This document shows positions 1 through 7,406 of a stretch of 26,971 bases of DNA, in pieces (the stretch's first letter is position 1; every line of letters begins with the position of its first letter). The DNA is from UBA6544 sp049601975 (GTDB lineage Bacteria; Pseudomonadota; Alphaproteobacteria; UBA8366). The translations under genes were made by a program, and so were the position numbers. Location: positions 1 to 26,971 of the forward strand of contig JBMYRC010000050.1 in NCBI GenBank assembly GCA_049601975.1, in the 5' to 3' direction. The notes under the pieces were generated by a model. It searched no databases and had not been told where the DNA came from. It saw nothing but the letters and a program-made list of their open reading frames with translations.

Positions 1-105
1 GTGCTGGTCAAGGTCGCACCGACAAAAGCGGCGTCGATCTATCGTTCTCGTGATGCCTCTTGGCACAAAGGCAAATTCCGCGAAGCGCTGCTGGGGCATA
101 ACTAA
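1..105 (+). CDS. C-terminal end of an unidentified protein (partial)
   Basis: An open frame runs from the first base to a TAA at 103-105 and gives the last 34 residues of a protein whose start lies outside the window. The tail is basic and contains the stretch SRDASWHKGKFREALL. I do not recognise the family. A GC-rich hairpin begins two bases after the stop, and the next gene converges on it, so this is the real end of a plus-strand gene rather than a chance frame, though 34 codons is weak evidence alone. Confidence 0.5.
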   Translation: MLVKVAPTKAASIYRSRDASWHKGKFREALLGHN

Positions 106-106
106 T

Positions 107-131
107 CCCCGGCCGGAATACCCGGCCGAGG
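107..131. terminator. GC-rich hairpin between convergent genes
   Basis: A perfect 7-bp stem (CGGCCGG with CCGGCCG) encloses a 5-base loop and is extended by two more pairs after a C/A mismatch. It sits between the stop at 105 and the convergent stop at 142. Neither side carries a strong T run, so it may be a weak bidirectional terminator or only a transcript-end hairpin. Confidence 0.5.
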
Positions 132-141
132 ATAATACACC

Positions 142-858
142 TTAAGCTCCTAATGCTTCCGCTAGTTCCGGGAAACTATCGACGACAATGTCGTGGATTG
201 GATTGGGCTCTGGATCGGGTGGGCCTTCTGCTCCCCATTCGTCTGGCCGCCGCACGAAAGCGGTTTTGAAGCCGACGGCCTTGGCGGCGTCGAGATCGAA
301 ATTGTGGCAGGCCACCATCAGGATATTACTGACGTCGAGTTGCAGGAACTTGGCGCAGCCCTGATAGGCTTCGGGTAAAATTTTGTACTTGCCGATGGCC
401 TCGCAGGAAATGACCGCATCCCAGCTCAATCCGTTCTTGCGCGCAGTGTCGATGATGATCCGGAAACTGAGGATCGTGAACGACGCGCAGATGAACTTCT
501 CGCGCAGTCTCGGCAATGTCTCTGGAAAGTCCGGCCAGCATTCCAGGTTATGGGCTCGGTCCCACCATATGGCGCGGCGTTCCGCTTCGGTAATAGCGTC
601 GAGGCCATAATCGGCGCAAACATCATCTACGCCCATGCGGTGCGAATCGTCGAAATTATACGTCGGTGGCTCGTTCTCGCCGAGCCGCAGCATCCGGCCG
701 AGAGACTTGCGCCGGAGGTCGTTGGCGACGGCGCCCCAATCCTTCTCCAAACCGTGCTTGGCGCCCGCTTCCGCGAAAGCGGTGCTGAATCCGGTATGCC
801 AGTCCAAGATCGTGCCGCCCGTATCGAAGGTCAGCGCCTTAATACCGTCTAAGCTCAT
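142..858 (-). CDS. HAD-superfamily hydrolase, haloacid dehalogenase type II-like
   Basis: This 238-residue protein has the HAD nucleophile motif near its N-terminus (FDTGGTILDW, Asp12) and Thr16. A Lys in the GKYKILPEAY region corresponds to motif III, and the acidic motif IV lies in CHNFDLDAA. Family members hydrolyse C-halogen or phosphate-ester bonds through an aspartyl intermediate. Compared with classical L-2-haloacid dehalogenases, the Ser-Asn-Gly of motif II reads Ser-Phe-Arg, and the Ser/Asn positions of motif IV read Ala and His, so dehalogenation is uncertain. The ATG at 858 is chosen because GGGGA lies about nine bases upstream; an upstream in-frame extension to 966 runs into the SDR end and does not look like protein. 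It is probably the last gene of the operon starting at 4668. Confidence 0.8.
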   Translation of the reverse strand: MSLDGIKALTFDTGGTILDWHTGFSTAFAEAGAKHGLEKDWGAVANDLRRKSLGRMLRLGENEPPTYNFDDSHRMGVDDVCADYGLDAITEAERRAIWWDRAHNLECWPDFPETLPRLREKFICASFTILSFRIIIDTARKNGLSWDAVISCEAIGKYKILPEAYQGCAKFLQLDVSNILMVACHNFDLDAAKAVGFKTAFVRRPDEWGAEGPPDPEPNPIHDIVVDSFPELAEALGA

Positions 859-950
859 GGTAGAATGTCCCCAATCCAGATTTAAGAATTTCGTTGATGA
901 TTTCACGCACCTCGATAAGGCGCAATAAACGCTTCTGTGAAGCAAGATAT

Positions 951-1721
951 CTATCCGATGGTCCAACCGCCGTCGACGAGAAGTGACGCGCCGGTGATCA
1001 TGGCAGCCGCATCGGATGCCAGAAAAACGATAGCGCCCATCAGGTCCTCGACCTGGCCAGTTCGGCCGAGCTTAATCTTCGATAACACCGCGTCGCAGAA
1101 CTCCGGGTCCTTGAGCATTTCCTTCGCCAGCGGTGTCTCGATGAAAGTGGGTGCGATGCTGTTTACGCGAATTCCGTTGGGGGCGAGCTCCATCGCCAGC
1201 GATTTGGTTAGACCCTCAAGCGCCCATTTCGACGAGCAATAGACGGTTCGGAGCGGCCCGCCCACGTGGCCCATTTGCGAGGAGATGTTGATGACTGCCC
1301 CCGGTTTTTCCGCCGCGAGAAGACCATCAGTCACCGCCTGCGCCACGAAGTATGCGGCCCGCAGATTTAAGTCGAGAACCGTATCGAAATCTTCCTCAGT
1401 TGTCGCTGCCATGGTCTTTGGACGGTTGGTGCCTGCGTTATTAATCAGAATATCGAAAGGGCCACGTTCCGAAATAGCCGCCCGCATTGCAGCGGTTTCC
1501 AGAACATCCATAACCAGTGTATCCGCCGTCCCGCCTGCCGCGCGAATAGCTTCGGCGGCTTCTTCGATTTCGGAGCCGGTTCGAGAGATGAGACACACCT
1601 CCGAACCGGCTTCACCAAGGGCAGCGGCTGCGGCGAGACCGATACCGCGCCCGGCGCCAGTCACCAAGGCACGTCTACCGTCGAGGCGAAATGACGGCGT
1701 TTTCGGCAGGGATATAGTCAT
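951..1721 (-). CDS. SDR-family NAD(P)-dependent oxidoreductase
   Basis: This 256-residue classical short-chain dehydrogenase has the cofactor motif TGAGRGIG (21-28), the NNAG motif (94-97), a catalytic Ser near 148, and the Tyr161-x-x-x-Lys165 pair. Such enzymes interconvert alcohols and ketones, or 3-hydroxyacyl and 3-oxoacyl groups, in the cytoplasm. The start codon overlaps the TGA of the upstream dioxygenase (ATGA at 1718-1721). Its Shine-Dalgarno GGGGAGA lies in the last codons of that gene, which indicates translational coupling. The likely role is to oxidise the hydroxyl produced by the two upstream dioxygenases, but this is inferred only from order. The C-terminus ends in the usual SDR pattern of a Gly-rich VDGGW stretch, so the gene is intact. 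Confidence 0.93.
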   Translation of the reverse strand: MTISLPKTPSFRLDGRRALVTGAGRGIGLAAAAALGEAGSEVCLISRTGSEIEEAAEAIRAAGGTADTLVMDVLETAAMRAAISERGPFDILINNAGTNRPKTMAATTEEDFDTVLDLNLRAAYFVAQAVTDGLLAAEKPGAVINISSQMGHVGGPLRTVYCSSKWALEGLTKSLAMELAPNGIRVNSIAPTFIETPLAKEMLKDPEFCDAVLSKIKLGRTGQVEDLMGAIVFLASDAAAMITGASLLVDGGWTIG

Positions 1722-2539
1722 AGGGTGCGTTCTCCCCGGATCGTGATCCGGTGCATGACACGACGGTGGCCGTGATAGTCGTTCAACGCCATATGCTGGG
1801 TGCATCGATTGTCCCAAAAGGCGAGGGTGCCGACTTTCCAACGCAGACGGCAGGTGAACTCGGGTCGGGATGCATGGGTGCGTAAAAAATCAAGTAATGG
1901 ACGGCTTTCTTCCGGCGTCATGCCTTCAATGTGCCGTGTAATTCGGTCGTAACAAATATAGAGGGCGGGCTTGCCGGTCTCGCTATGTGGGCGAACCAAG
2001 GGGTGTATTGCGGGTTTTGCATGTTTCTCTGGGTCTTTCAGCTTGCCCTTCATTGCCGCCGAGCGGCCCTTCTTCTTGTCGTAGAGATTGAAAGTCTTGA
2101 GCTCAGCGATTGCCGCCTTCATGCCGTCCGACAGATTGTCGTAGGCGAGATAGAGGTTGCCGAACATCGTATCGCCGCCTGCCGCCGGGACTTCCTTCGC
2201 ATACAGCATTGTGCCCATGGAGGGTGTCGGCGTGAACATCTGGTCAGTGTGCCAATTTCCGCCGAAGGTGTGGGTGTCCTCCGGGTTCTTCACGATCTCG
2301 ATGATTTCCGGATGGTCGGGCAGGCCGGGCATATAAGGGTGGAAATGTGGTTCTCCCCAACGCTTTGCCAAGGCCAGCTGCTGGGCTGGGGTGATGTCTT
2401 GGTCGCGGAAAAAGATCATGCCGTGATCGAGCAGGATATTGTGAATTTCCGCGAAGGTATCGTCGTCGACTTCGCGCAGGTCCGCACCGCGTACTTCCGC
2501 ACCCATCGCGCCCGACAGCGGGATGGCTTCGAGGGTCAT
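1718..2539 (-). CDS. TauD/TfdA-family Fe(II)/2-oxoglutarate dioxygenase (tandem copy 1)
   Basis: This 273-residue protein has the complete facial triad His97-x-Asp99 (NWHTDQMF) and His249 (WDNRCTQH), with Arg264 in VMHRIT as the 2-oxoglutarate-binding Arg. Family members couple 2-oxoglutarate decarboxylation to hydroxylation of substrates such as sulfonates or aryloxy acids, often causing C-S or C-O cleavage. The ATG at 2539 overlaps the TGA of copy 2 (2536-2539) and has GCAGAGG about seven bases upstream, inside that gene's tail. Further upstream residues in frame are just copy 2 read out of frame. A gap-free hand comparison with copy 2 gives about 158 identities in 270 positions, so the two arose by duplication. 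The substrate cannot be predicted. Confidence 0.95.
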   Translation of the reverse strand: MTLEAIPLSGAMGAEVRGADLREVDDDTFAEIHNILLDHGMIFFRDQDITPAQQLALAKRWGEPHFHPYMPGLPDHPEIIEIVKNPEDTHTFGGNWHTDQMFTPTPSMGTMLYAKEVPAAGGDTMFGNLYLAYDNLSDGMKAAIAELKTFNLYDKKKGRSAAMKGKLKDPEKHAKPAIHPLVRPHSETGKPALYICYDRITRHIEGMTPEESRPLLDFLRTHASRPEFTCRLRWKVGTLAFWDNRCTQHMALNDYHGHRRVMHRITIRGERTL

Positions 2540-3384
2540 TCCGCGGCCTCTGCCTGATCCACACCGATTGTTGGATCGCCCTTGACGGTAATGCGATGCA
2601 TGACGCGGCGATGATCCGGATAGTCGTCGAGCGCCATATGTAGCAGGCACCGATTATCCCAAATGGCGAGCGTGCCGAGTTCCCAGCGCAGTCGACAGGT
2701 AAATTCCGGTCGGGTGGTGTGTTGGAGCAGATACTCGATTAAGGGTCGGCTCTCCTCGCGGGTCATACCGTCGAAATGCCGGGTCGTCCGCATGTCGTTG
2801 AGGTAGAGCGCGCGATTACCGGTTTCGGGATGGACGCGAACCAGGGGGTGTGTCGCCAGATCGGCGGGTTTGTCCTGGTCTGGTATTTTCTCAGCCATAC
2901 GGCGGGACCGTGGTGCCTGTTTGTCATACTGGTTGACTGTGCGCAGACGGCAAGCCATCGCCTTCATCCCGTCGGAAAGTGCCTCATAGGCATGGGTCAA
3001 ACTGGCGAACAACGTATCGCCACCCACGGGAGGCACTTCCCGCGCGTAGAGCATCGTCGCCATGGCGGGGCTCGGTGTAAAAATCTGGTCCGTGTGCCAA
3101 TGATCGCCAAAGCGGTTCCGCTCCCCCGCTTCCTTGACGATCTCCATGATCTCCGGCCGTTCAGGCAGGCCATTCAGATAGGGGTGTAGATGAATTTCCC
3201 CCCATTGCTCGGCGAAGGCGAGCTGTTCGTCGGGTGTCAGGTTTTGATCGCGAAAACAGATTACGCTATGATCGAGCAACGCTTGGCGGATACCTGCGAA
3301 CGCGCCGTCTTCAAGTTTCGCTAGATTGACACCCTGAATTTCGGCACCAATGCTGCCGGAAAGTGGTACGATTTTCATCGTCAT
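2536..3384 (-). CDS. TauD/TfdA-family Fe(II)/2-oxoglutarate dioxygenase (tandem copy 2)
   Basis: This 282-residue paralogue of the following gene has the triad residues at identical positions: His97 and Asp99 (HWHTDQIF), His249 (WDNRCLLH), with Arg264 in VMHRIT. It differs by a 9-residue C-terminal tail (GVDQAEAAE). Three near starts exist (3402, 3384, 3378). The ATG at 3384 is preferred because AGGAG lies six bases before it. It is the second gene of the minus-strand operon, 60 bases after the CoA-transferase stop, and that gap holds a REP-like palindrome. The retained coupling of two diverged copies suggests either two successive oxidations, two related substrates, or a hetero-oligomer; none of these is shown by the sequence. 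Confidence 0.95.
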   Translation of the reverse strand: MTMKIVPLSGSIGAEIQGVNLAKLEDGAFAGIRQALLDHSVICFRDQNLTPDEQLAFAEQWGEIHLHPYLNGLPERPEIMEIVKEAGERNRFGDHWHTDQIFTPSPAMATMLYAREVPPVGGDTLFASLTHAYEALSDGMKAMACRLRTVNQYDKQAPRSRRMAEKIPDQDKPADLATHPLVRVHPETGNRALYLNDMRTTRHFDGMTREESRPLIEYLLQHTTRPEFTCRLRWELGTLAIWDNRCLLHMALDDYPDHRRVMHRITVKGDPTIGVDQAEAAE

Positions 3385-3404
3385 GCCTCGCTCCTGCTTC
3401 ACAA

Positions 3405-3433
3405 CCTCATCTTAAGCTGGTCGAAGGATGAGG
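3405..3433. repeat. REP-like palindrome
   Basis: The arms CCTCATC (3405-3411) and GATGAGG (3427-3433) are perfect complements around a 15-base loop that includes TCGAAG. The arrangement resembles the extragenic palindromes with CCTCATCCTGAGG and TCGAAGGATGAGG ends that are abundant in many alphaproteobacterial genomes. It lies between the CoA-transferase stop and the dioxygenase start, so in RNA it could stabilise or attenuate the operon transcript. The family assignment is from memory, and no second copy was noticed in this window. Confidence 0.5.
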
Positions 3434-3444
3434 CTTTCGAAATG

Positions 3445-4668
3445 CTAAACCGTACCTTCCGCTTTTAACGCCGCGATTTCCTCTTCGGACATTCCCAGCC
3501 AATCGTTGAGGATAACTTCGTTATGTTCGCCTAAAAGCGGCGCGGGTTCCACCTTCACGTCATTACCGCTCATACGAACCGGCCAAGCGGGCATCTTCAC
3601 CTTGCCGCGCGTCGGATGGTCGATCCATTGGAAAATACCACGATCTTCGAAATCCTGATTCTCGCTGAGCTCGAGCGTGTCGTAGATGGCGCCGCAGGGC
3701 ACGCCGCCGCCGCCGATCGTCTCCATGGCTTCCGACTTGGTGCGCTCCATGGTCCAGGGCTCGAGCATGGCGTTGATTTCTTCCTTATGAGCAAAGCGGT
3801 CACGGGCGGTCTCAAAGCGCTCGTCGCCAATGAGGTCTGCGCGGCCGATGACTTCCAGCAATCGGTGCCATTGCCGGTTATTGGCGCGGTTCACATAGAT
3901 ATAGACGTAGTCATTGGAGCCACCGGGCTTACACGGGAATAGACCCATTGGTGCATTGCCGCCCGTGACGACGCCTTCGCCCGCCCGTGCGGACGGTTTG
4001 CCCGTCTTCATTGTGTCCGAGATCGCGAGCCGCGCGTATTGCAGCATGGCGTCCTGCATGGCGAGGGTGATGCGCTGGCCCTCGCCGGTCTCACGCTTCT
4101 GGTAGAGTGCCCCCAGGATGCTGATCGCCATCAGCATTCCGGTGCCGGTATCGCCCAGCGTGGCACCCGGTTTCAACGGACGTCCGTCCGGCTCGCCGGT
4201 GATCGACATGATGCCGCCGGCCGCTTGGCCGATCATATCGAAGGACAGGAAATCGCTATATGGTCCGTCCTCAGCGAAACCCTTCACTTGCGCGTAGATG
4301 ATCGATGGATTGACCTTCTTAACTTCGTCGTAGCCCAAGCCCAATCGCTCGATTACGCCGGGGGCAAAATTTTCGATCATCACATCGGCCTCGGTGGCCA
4401 ATTTTTTGACAATCGCCAAGCCTTCCTCAGATTTGAGATCCGCCGTAATGCTTTTCTTATTGGCGTTGAAGATGAGGAAATAATAAGCGTCGGTGACGCC
4501 GTCTTCCGACGACGCGAGGCGACCCTGGTCGCCGCCCTTTGGGTTTTCGACCTTTGCTACATCGGCGCCGAGCCAGGCCAATGCCTCCGTACAGGATGGT
4601 CCCGCCTCGAACTGTGTGAGGTCTAGAACCTTGATACCCGCCAGTGATCCCTTGCCGTTCGCCGACAT
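3445..4668 (-). CDS. CaiB/BaiF-type family III CoA-transferase
   Basis: This 407-residue protein is the usual length for family III CoA-transferases (formyl-CoA transferase, CaiB, racemase relatives). The N-terminus GIKVLDLTQFEAGP matches the family start. The catalytic Asp is expected at residue 173 in GDTGTGM, equivalent to Asp169 of formyl-CoA transferase. The enzyme would move CoA between a donor such as succinyl-CoA and an organic acid in the cytoplasm. The ATG at 4668 has AAGGAG six bases upstream. It is the first gene of the operon followed by two dioxygenases, an SDR and a HAD hydrolase, which suggests that an acid is activated as, or released from, a CoA thioester. It is transcribed away from the luciferase-like gene at 4781. 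Confidence 0.93.
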   Translation of the reverse strand: MSANGKGSLAGIKVLDLTQFEAGPSCTEALAWLGADVAKVENPKGGDQGRLASSEDGVTDAYYFLIFNANKKSITADLKSEEGLAIVKKLATEADVMIENFAPGVIERLGLGYDEVKKVNPSIIYAQVKGFAEDGPYSDFLSFDMIGQAAGGIMSITGEPDGRPLKPGATLGDTGTGMLMAISILGALYQKRETGEGQRITLAMQDAMLQYARLAISDTMKTGKPSARAGEGVVTGGNAPMGLFPCKPGGSNDYVYIYVNRANNRQWHRLLEVIGRADLIGDERFETARDRFAHKEEINAMLEPWTMERTKSEAMETIGGGGVPCGAIYDTLELSENQDFEDRGIFQWIDHPTRGKVKMPAWPVRMSGNDVKVEPAPLLGEHNEVILNDWLGMSEEEIAALKAEGTV

Positions 4669-4780
4669 GCTTTACTCCTTCAATACGCGCCATTTGGTCA
4701 GTTGGTAAAGAAGGTACAAAAGCTAGGACGGAAGGCAATGGGGACTAAATTGCTAATTGTTCTTATCGAAAGGCTCCCAA
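4669..4780. promoter_or_regulatory. Divergent intergenic region with presumed promoters
   Basis: These 112 bases separate two divergently transcribed genes and must hold both promoters. The segment is more AT-rich than its flanks. It contains a repeated TTGGT pair three bases apart (about 4693-4705). No convincing -35/-10 pair or long inverted repeat was recognised. Confidence 0.4.
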
Positions 4781-5827
4781 ATGAAAGTTTTACAAACTCT
4801 TCCCCAAAACGACCTGAATGATATACCGGCGGCCGCCAAAGCGGCGGAGGATGCCGGGTTCGATATGGTCTGTACGATGGAGAACCGGCACGATCCGTTT
4901 CTCTCGCTCGGTGTCGCCGCCGTGACAACCGAGAAGATCATGCTGGGGACGGCAATCGCCATCGCGTTTCCGCGCAGTCCCATGGTCGTCGCCAATGCGT
5001 GCTGGGATTTGCAGGTGGCGAGCAAGGGACGGTTTGTCCTGGGATTGGGTCCGCAAATTCGGCCTCACAATGAAAAACGCTTCTCCGTGCCGTGGTCGCC
5101 TCCGGTGCCGCGCTTGCGGGAATATGTGAATGCTTTGCGGGCCATTTGGCGCTGCTGGGAGACGGGAGAGAAACTCGATTTCCGGGGCGAGCATTACACT
5201 TTCACACTGATGATCCCGAATTTCGTGCCGCCGTCCACAGGTCAAGCACCGGTACCAGTGACCATCGCGGCGGTCGGCGATCACTCGCTGCGCCTCTCGG
5301 GAGAAGCCTGCGATGGCGTGCGCTTACATCCGTTTTGCACCCGCTCCTATCTCGAGGACGTGGTGATGAAGCGGGTCGAGGAGGGCATGGCGAAGACCGG
5401 CCGCACCCGCGAGAAATTCGAAGTGACCGGCGGCGGTTTCGTCGCCACCGGGGAGAATGACGAGGAAGTCGACAAGGTCGCCGAATGGGTTCGTTACCGG
5501 ATTGCCTTCTATGGATCGACGCCGAGCTATTGGCCCGTCTTCGAACATCACGGCCACGGCGACCTCGGGCGCAAACTCAACCAGATGACGAAGGACGGAA
5601 AGTGGGATCAGATCTCCGCACAAATTCCCGATGACCTCCTCCACGAATTCGCAGCAATTGCGCGCTTCGATCAGCTAGCGGGGGCGGTTGAAAAACGCTT
5701 CGGAGGTGCGGCGGATGCCATTTATGCCAGTACCTCGCAGGATATCCGCCCGCAGATCCCGGCCGACGTCCTGCAAGATATCGCGCGTGTGCCGACGGCG
5801 TTTCAGGGTTTTTCGACTGACTGGTAG
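4781..5827 (+). CDS. Luciferase-like (LLM) oxidoreductase, resembling the TIGR03617 F420 group
   Basis: This 348-residue bacterial-luciferase-fold protein has a TIM-barrel start MKVLQTLPQND and the segment LGTAIAIAFPRSPMV. The later stretch GRFVLGLGPQIRPH resembles the TIGR03617 group, which is usually assigned to F420-dependent oxidoreductases. FMN with a separate reductase is the alternative cofactor. The ATG at 4781 is preferred over an in-frame TTG at 4757 because an AAAGG lies seven bases upstream and family members begin here. It stands alone on the plus strand, opposite the CoA-transferase operon, and is followed by a Gfo/Idh remnant 38 bases downstream. Cofactor and substrate are not readable from the sequence. 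Confidence 0.88.
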   Translation: MKVLQTLPQNDLNDIPAAAKAAEDAGFDMVCTMENRHDPFLSLGVAAVTTEKIMLGTAIAIAFPRSPMVVANACWDLQVASKGRFVLGLGPQIRPHNEKRFSVPWSPPVPRLREYVNALRAIWRCWETGEKLDFRGEHYTFTLMIPNFVPPSTGQAPVPVTIAAVGDHSLRLSGEACDGVRLHPFCTRSYLEDVVMKRVEEGMAKTGRTREKFEVTGGGFVATGENDEEVDKVAEWVRYRIAFYGSTPSYWPVFEHHGHGDLGRKLNQMTKDGKWDQISAQIPDDLLHEFAAIARFDQLAGAVEKRFGGAADAIYASTSQDIRPQIPADVLQDIARVPTAFQGFSTDW

Positions 5828-5865
5828 CATGCCCACATATGACGTTTGGAATAAGGCGTTGATCG

Positions 5866-5949
5866 ATGCGCTTTGGTATTATGATTGCCGAATTCCACGC
5901 AAAGGCCATTGCGGCCATCAGCGGTGCCTCTCTGGAAGCGATCTACTTC
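5866..5949 (+). pseudogene. N-terminal remnant of a Gfo/Idh/MocA-type oxidoreductase
   Basis: From the ATG at 5866 the translation MRFGIMIAEFHAKAIAAISG aligns with the start of Gfo/Idh/MocA oxidoreductases, which typically read GIIGxGFHAxAI. Two glycines of the Rossmann loop are replaced by Ile and Glu. After about 28 residues the similarity ends where the enoyl-CoA hydratase gene begins on the other strand. An AAGG about nine bases before the ATG could be the old ribosome binding site. The rest of the gene (normally over 300 residues) is absent, so I call it a truncated, decayed remnant. The alignment is short, hence moderate confidence. Confidence 0.55.
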
Positions 5950-5951
5950 AT

Positions 5952-6662
5952 TCAAACGTGCCCTTGGCGCAGTAGATGGGCCGCACCGGCTCTATCGTTG
6001 ATCGAGGGGCTTTCGCCGAAAATGCGCTCCTTGGATTGCGCATATAGCTCGCGGTTCGCACCTAAGGGCGCCAATTGGCGCGCTCTGTCTATCGCCATGC
6101 TAAGCAGATCGTCGGCAGCGGCGACGTCTTGCACGAAGCCAGCGGTCTTCGCTTCGGGACCGCTCCAGCGACGGGCCAATTGCACCGTGTCGAAAAACGC
6201 GCTGCCGGACAATTTGTGCCGGAACAATGCCAGCTCCGCATCTGGGATGGCGAACCCGATCTGAATTTCGTTGGCACAGAGGTAGCCGCGATCTTCTCGC
6301 ATTAGCCGCACATCATGGCACAACGCCGCCATGAAGCCGGCACCAAACCCGTGACCGTTGACGGCGCAAATGGTAGGGATCGGAAAGGTGATCAATTTTC
6401 CCATTAGGGCGAAGAATCCATCGCCGAATGCCGATTTGTCGCCGCCGTCACCGTCGCCGTCGCCGCGCCGCCAGTCGATATCCAACCCGTTGGAAAAGAA
6501 CTTTGGATCGCTGGAAGCGGTGATCATTGCCGCCGGACCGTCGGAGGCCAGAACCTCGTCCAGTTTCTCGTCGAACGCGCGGACAAAGTTAGTGTTCCAC
6601 CGGTTCTCGCCCGCATCCATTGTCAGGATGAATACATCGCCGTCACGTTCAAGATTGATCAT
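5952..6662 (-). CDS. Enoyl-CoA hydratase/isomerase (crotonase family)
   Basis: This 236-residue crotonase-fold protein has oxyanion-hole segments in FFSNGLDIDW and in the Gly-rich GHGFGAGFMAALCHD. The single acidic residue in CANEIQIGFAIP fits the delta3-delta2-enoyl-CoA isomerase branch as well as hydratases. It acts on fatty or aromatic acyl-CoA thioesters. Between the first oxyanion segment and the next helix is a low-complexity run of Gly-Asp pairs encoded by a short tandem repeat (6438-6470). The ATG at 6662 has GCGAGG about seven bases upstream. It is isolated, with debris on both sides: its end abuts a Gfo/Idh remnant and its promoter region faces an M19 dipeptidase remnant. It could serve beta-oxidation steps for products of the CoA-transferase operon. 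Confidence 0.9.
   Translation of the reverse strand: MINLERDGDVFILTMDAGENRWNTNFVRAFDEKLDEVLASDGPAAMITASSDPKFFSNGLDIDWRRGDGDGDGGDKSAFGDGFFALMGKLITFPIPTICAVNGHGFGAGFMAALCHDVRLMREDRGYLCANEIQIGFAIPDAELALFRHKLSGSAFFDTVQLARRWSGPEAKTAGFVQDVAAADDLLSMAIDRARQLAPLGANRELYAQSKERIFGESPSINDRAGAAHLLRQGHV
6438..6470. repeat. Short tandem repeat inside the crotonase gene
   Basis: A GTCGCC-like hexamer recurs with small variations and encodes a run of alternating Gly and Asp on the minus strand. It is likely a surface-loop expansion, and copy number may vary between strains. Confidence 0.6.
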
Positions 6663-6812
6663 TTTCGCCTCGCATTTCGTGTCTGCCCATAACTAACCGA
6701 ACCAGTGGGCGAAGGCCAAGCGGCAATACACGTCGAGCGCGCCGTCACTAGCAAGATATTGGTTACTCTTTTGTATCGGCGGCGATAGTTAGCTATTTTC
6801 TGAGGGCAATTT

Positions 6813-7247
6813 AGGCGGAATATCTCTGATGAGTTGATCAAGACAATCGCCGCGAATGGTGGCGTGGTCGGGACCGTGGGCTTCCCGGTTTTTCTGACTT
6901 AGGAAGGGCAGCCAACTTTGGATCAGTTTATCGATTACATTGCCTATAAAGCCGATTTGGTGGGGATTGATTACGTCGGTATCGGTATTGATTACTACCT
7001 GGGCCAGCATCTGGTGGAGGACGATGCGGCGGCAATGGCCCGTTACGATCAATTGGTTGCCGCCGGGCATTGGCGGCCTGCTGAATACCCGCCGCCGCCT
7101 CATAAATTCCCGTCAGGCATCGAAACGCCCGAGACCTTGCACCGCCTGACCGAGGCATTGCTGTCGCGCGCATTTTCGGAAGAAGAGATTCGGAAAATTC
7201 TCGGCCTCAATTGGATGCGTGTTTATCGGGCCGTATGGGGTGGATGA
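6813..7247 (+). pseudogene. C-terminal remnant of an M19 (renal-type) membrane dipeptidase with an in-frame stop
   Basis: The frame gives RRNISDELIKTIAANGGVVG, then a TAG at 6900-6902, then continues in the same frame through LVGIDYVGIGIDYYLG and IETPETLHRLTEALL to ILGLNWMRVYRAVWGG. These segments match the C-terminal half of zinc M19 dipeptidases, which cleave dipeptides and some lactams. The N-terminal half with the first metal ligands is missing, since a TGA lies at 6801-6803 and nothing similar precedes it. Truncation plus the internal stop make an active product very unlikely. A start at TTG 6918 would give only 109 residues. Confidence 0.85.
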
Positions 7248-7406
7248 TTGAACGTCTGCTTAAACCTTATGGAATTCTGCCGGAGCCCTCTGGTGGCCCG
7301 GCACCGGCCCCGCACTAACTATTGAAGGCCATGCGACGCCGTCCAGGTTGAAAATCATGCTCGCAAGGTAATGGGATGACCGTCAAAGAGCGGACAGGAG
7401 AGTAAA

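Noticed and set aside
1931..2557. A plus-strand open frame of over 200 codons opposite the first dioxygenase
   Set aside because: The minus strand encodes a complete enzyme with all active-site residues, so this is an antisense shadow.
6696..6770. A minus-strand frame ending in ALDVYCRLAFAHWFG upstream of the enoyl-CoA hydratase
   Set aside because: It looks like a possible C-terminal relic, but no family could be recognised and no longer frame precedes it.
7244..7318. A 24-codon frame overlapping the dipeptidase stop by ATGA and ending in a Pro/Ala-rich tail
   Set aside because: It is too short, has no recognisable family, and overlaps a pseudogene end; it may be a remnant, but nothing supports a product.
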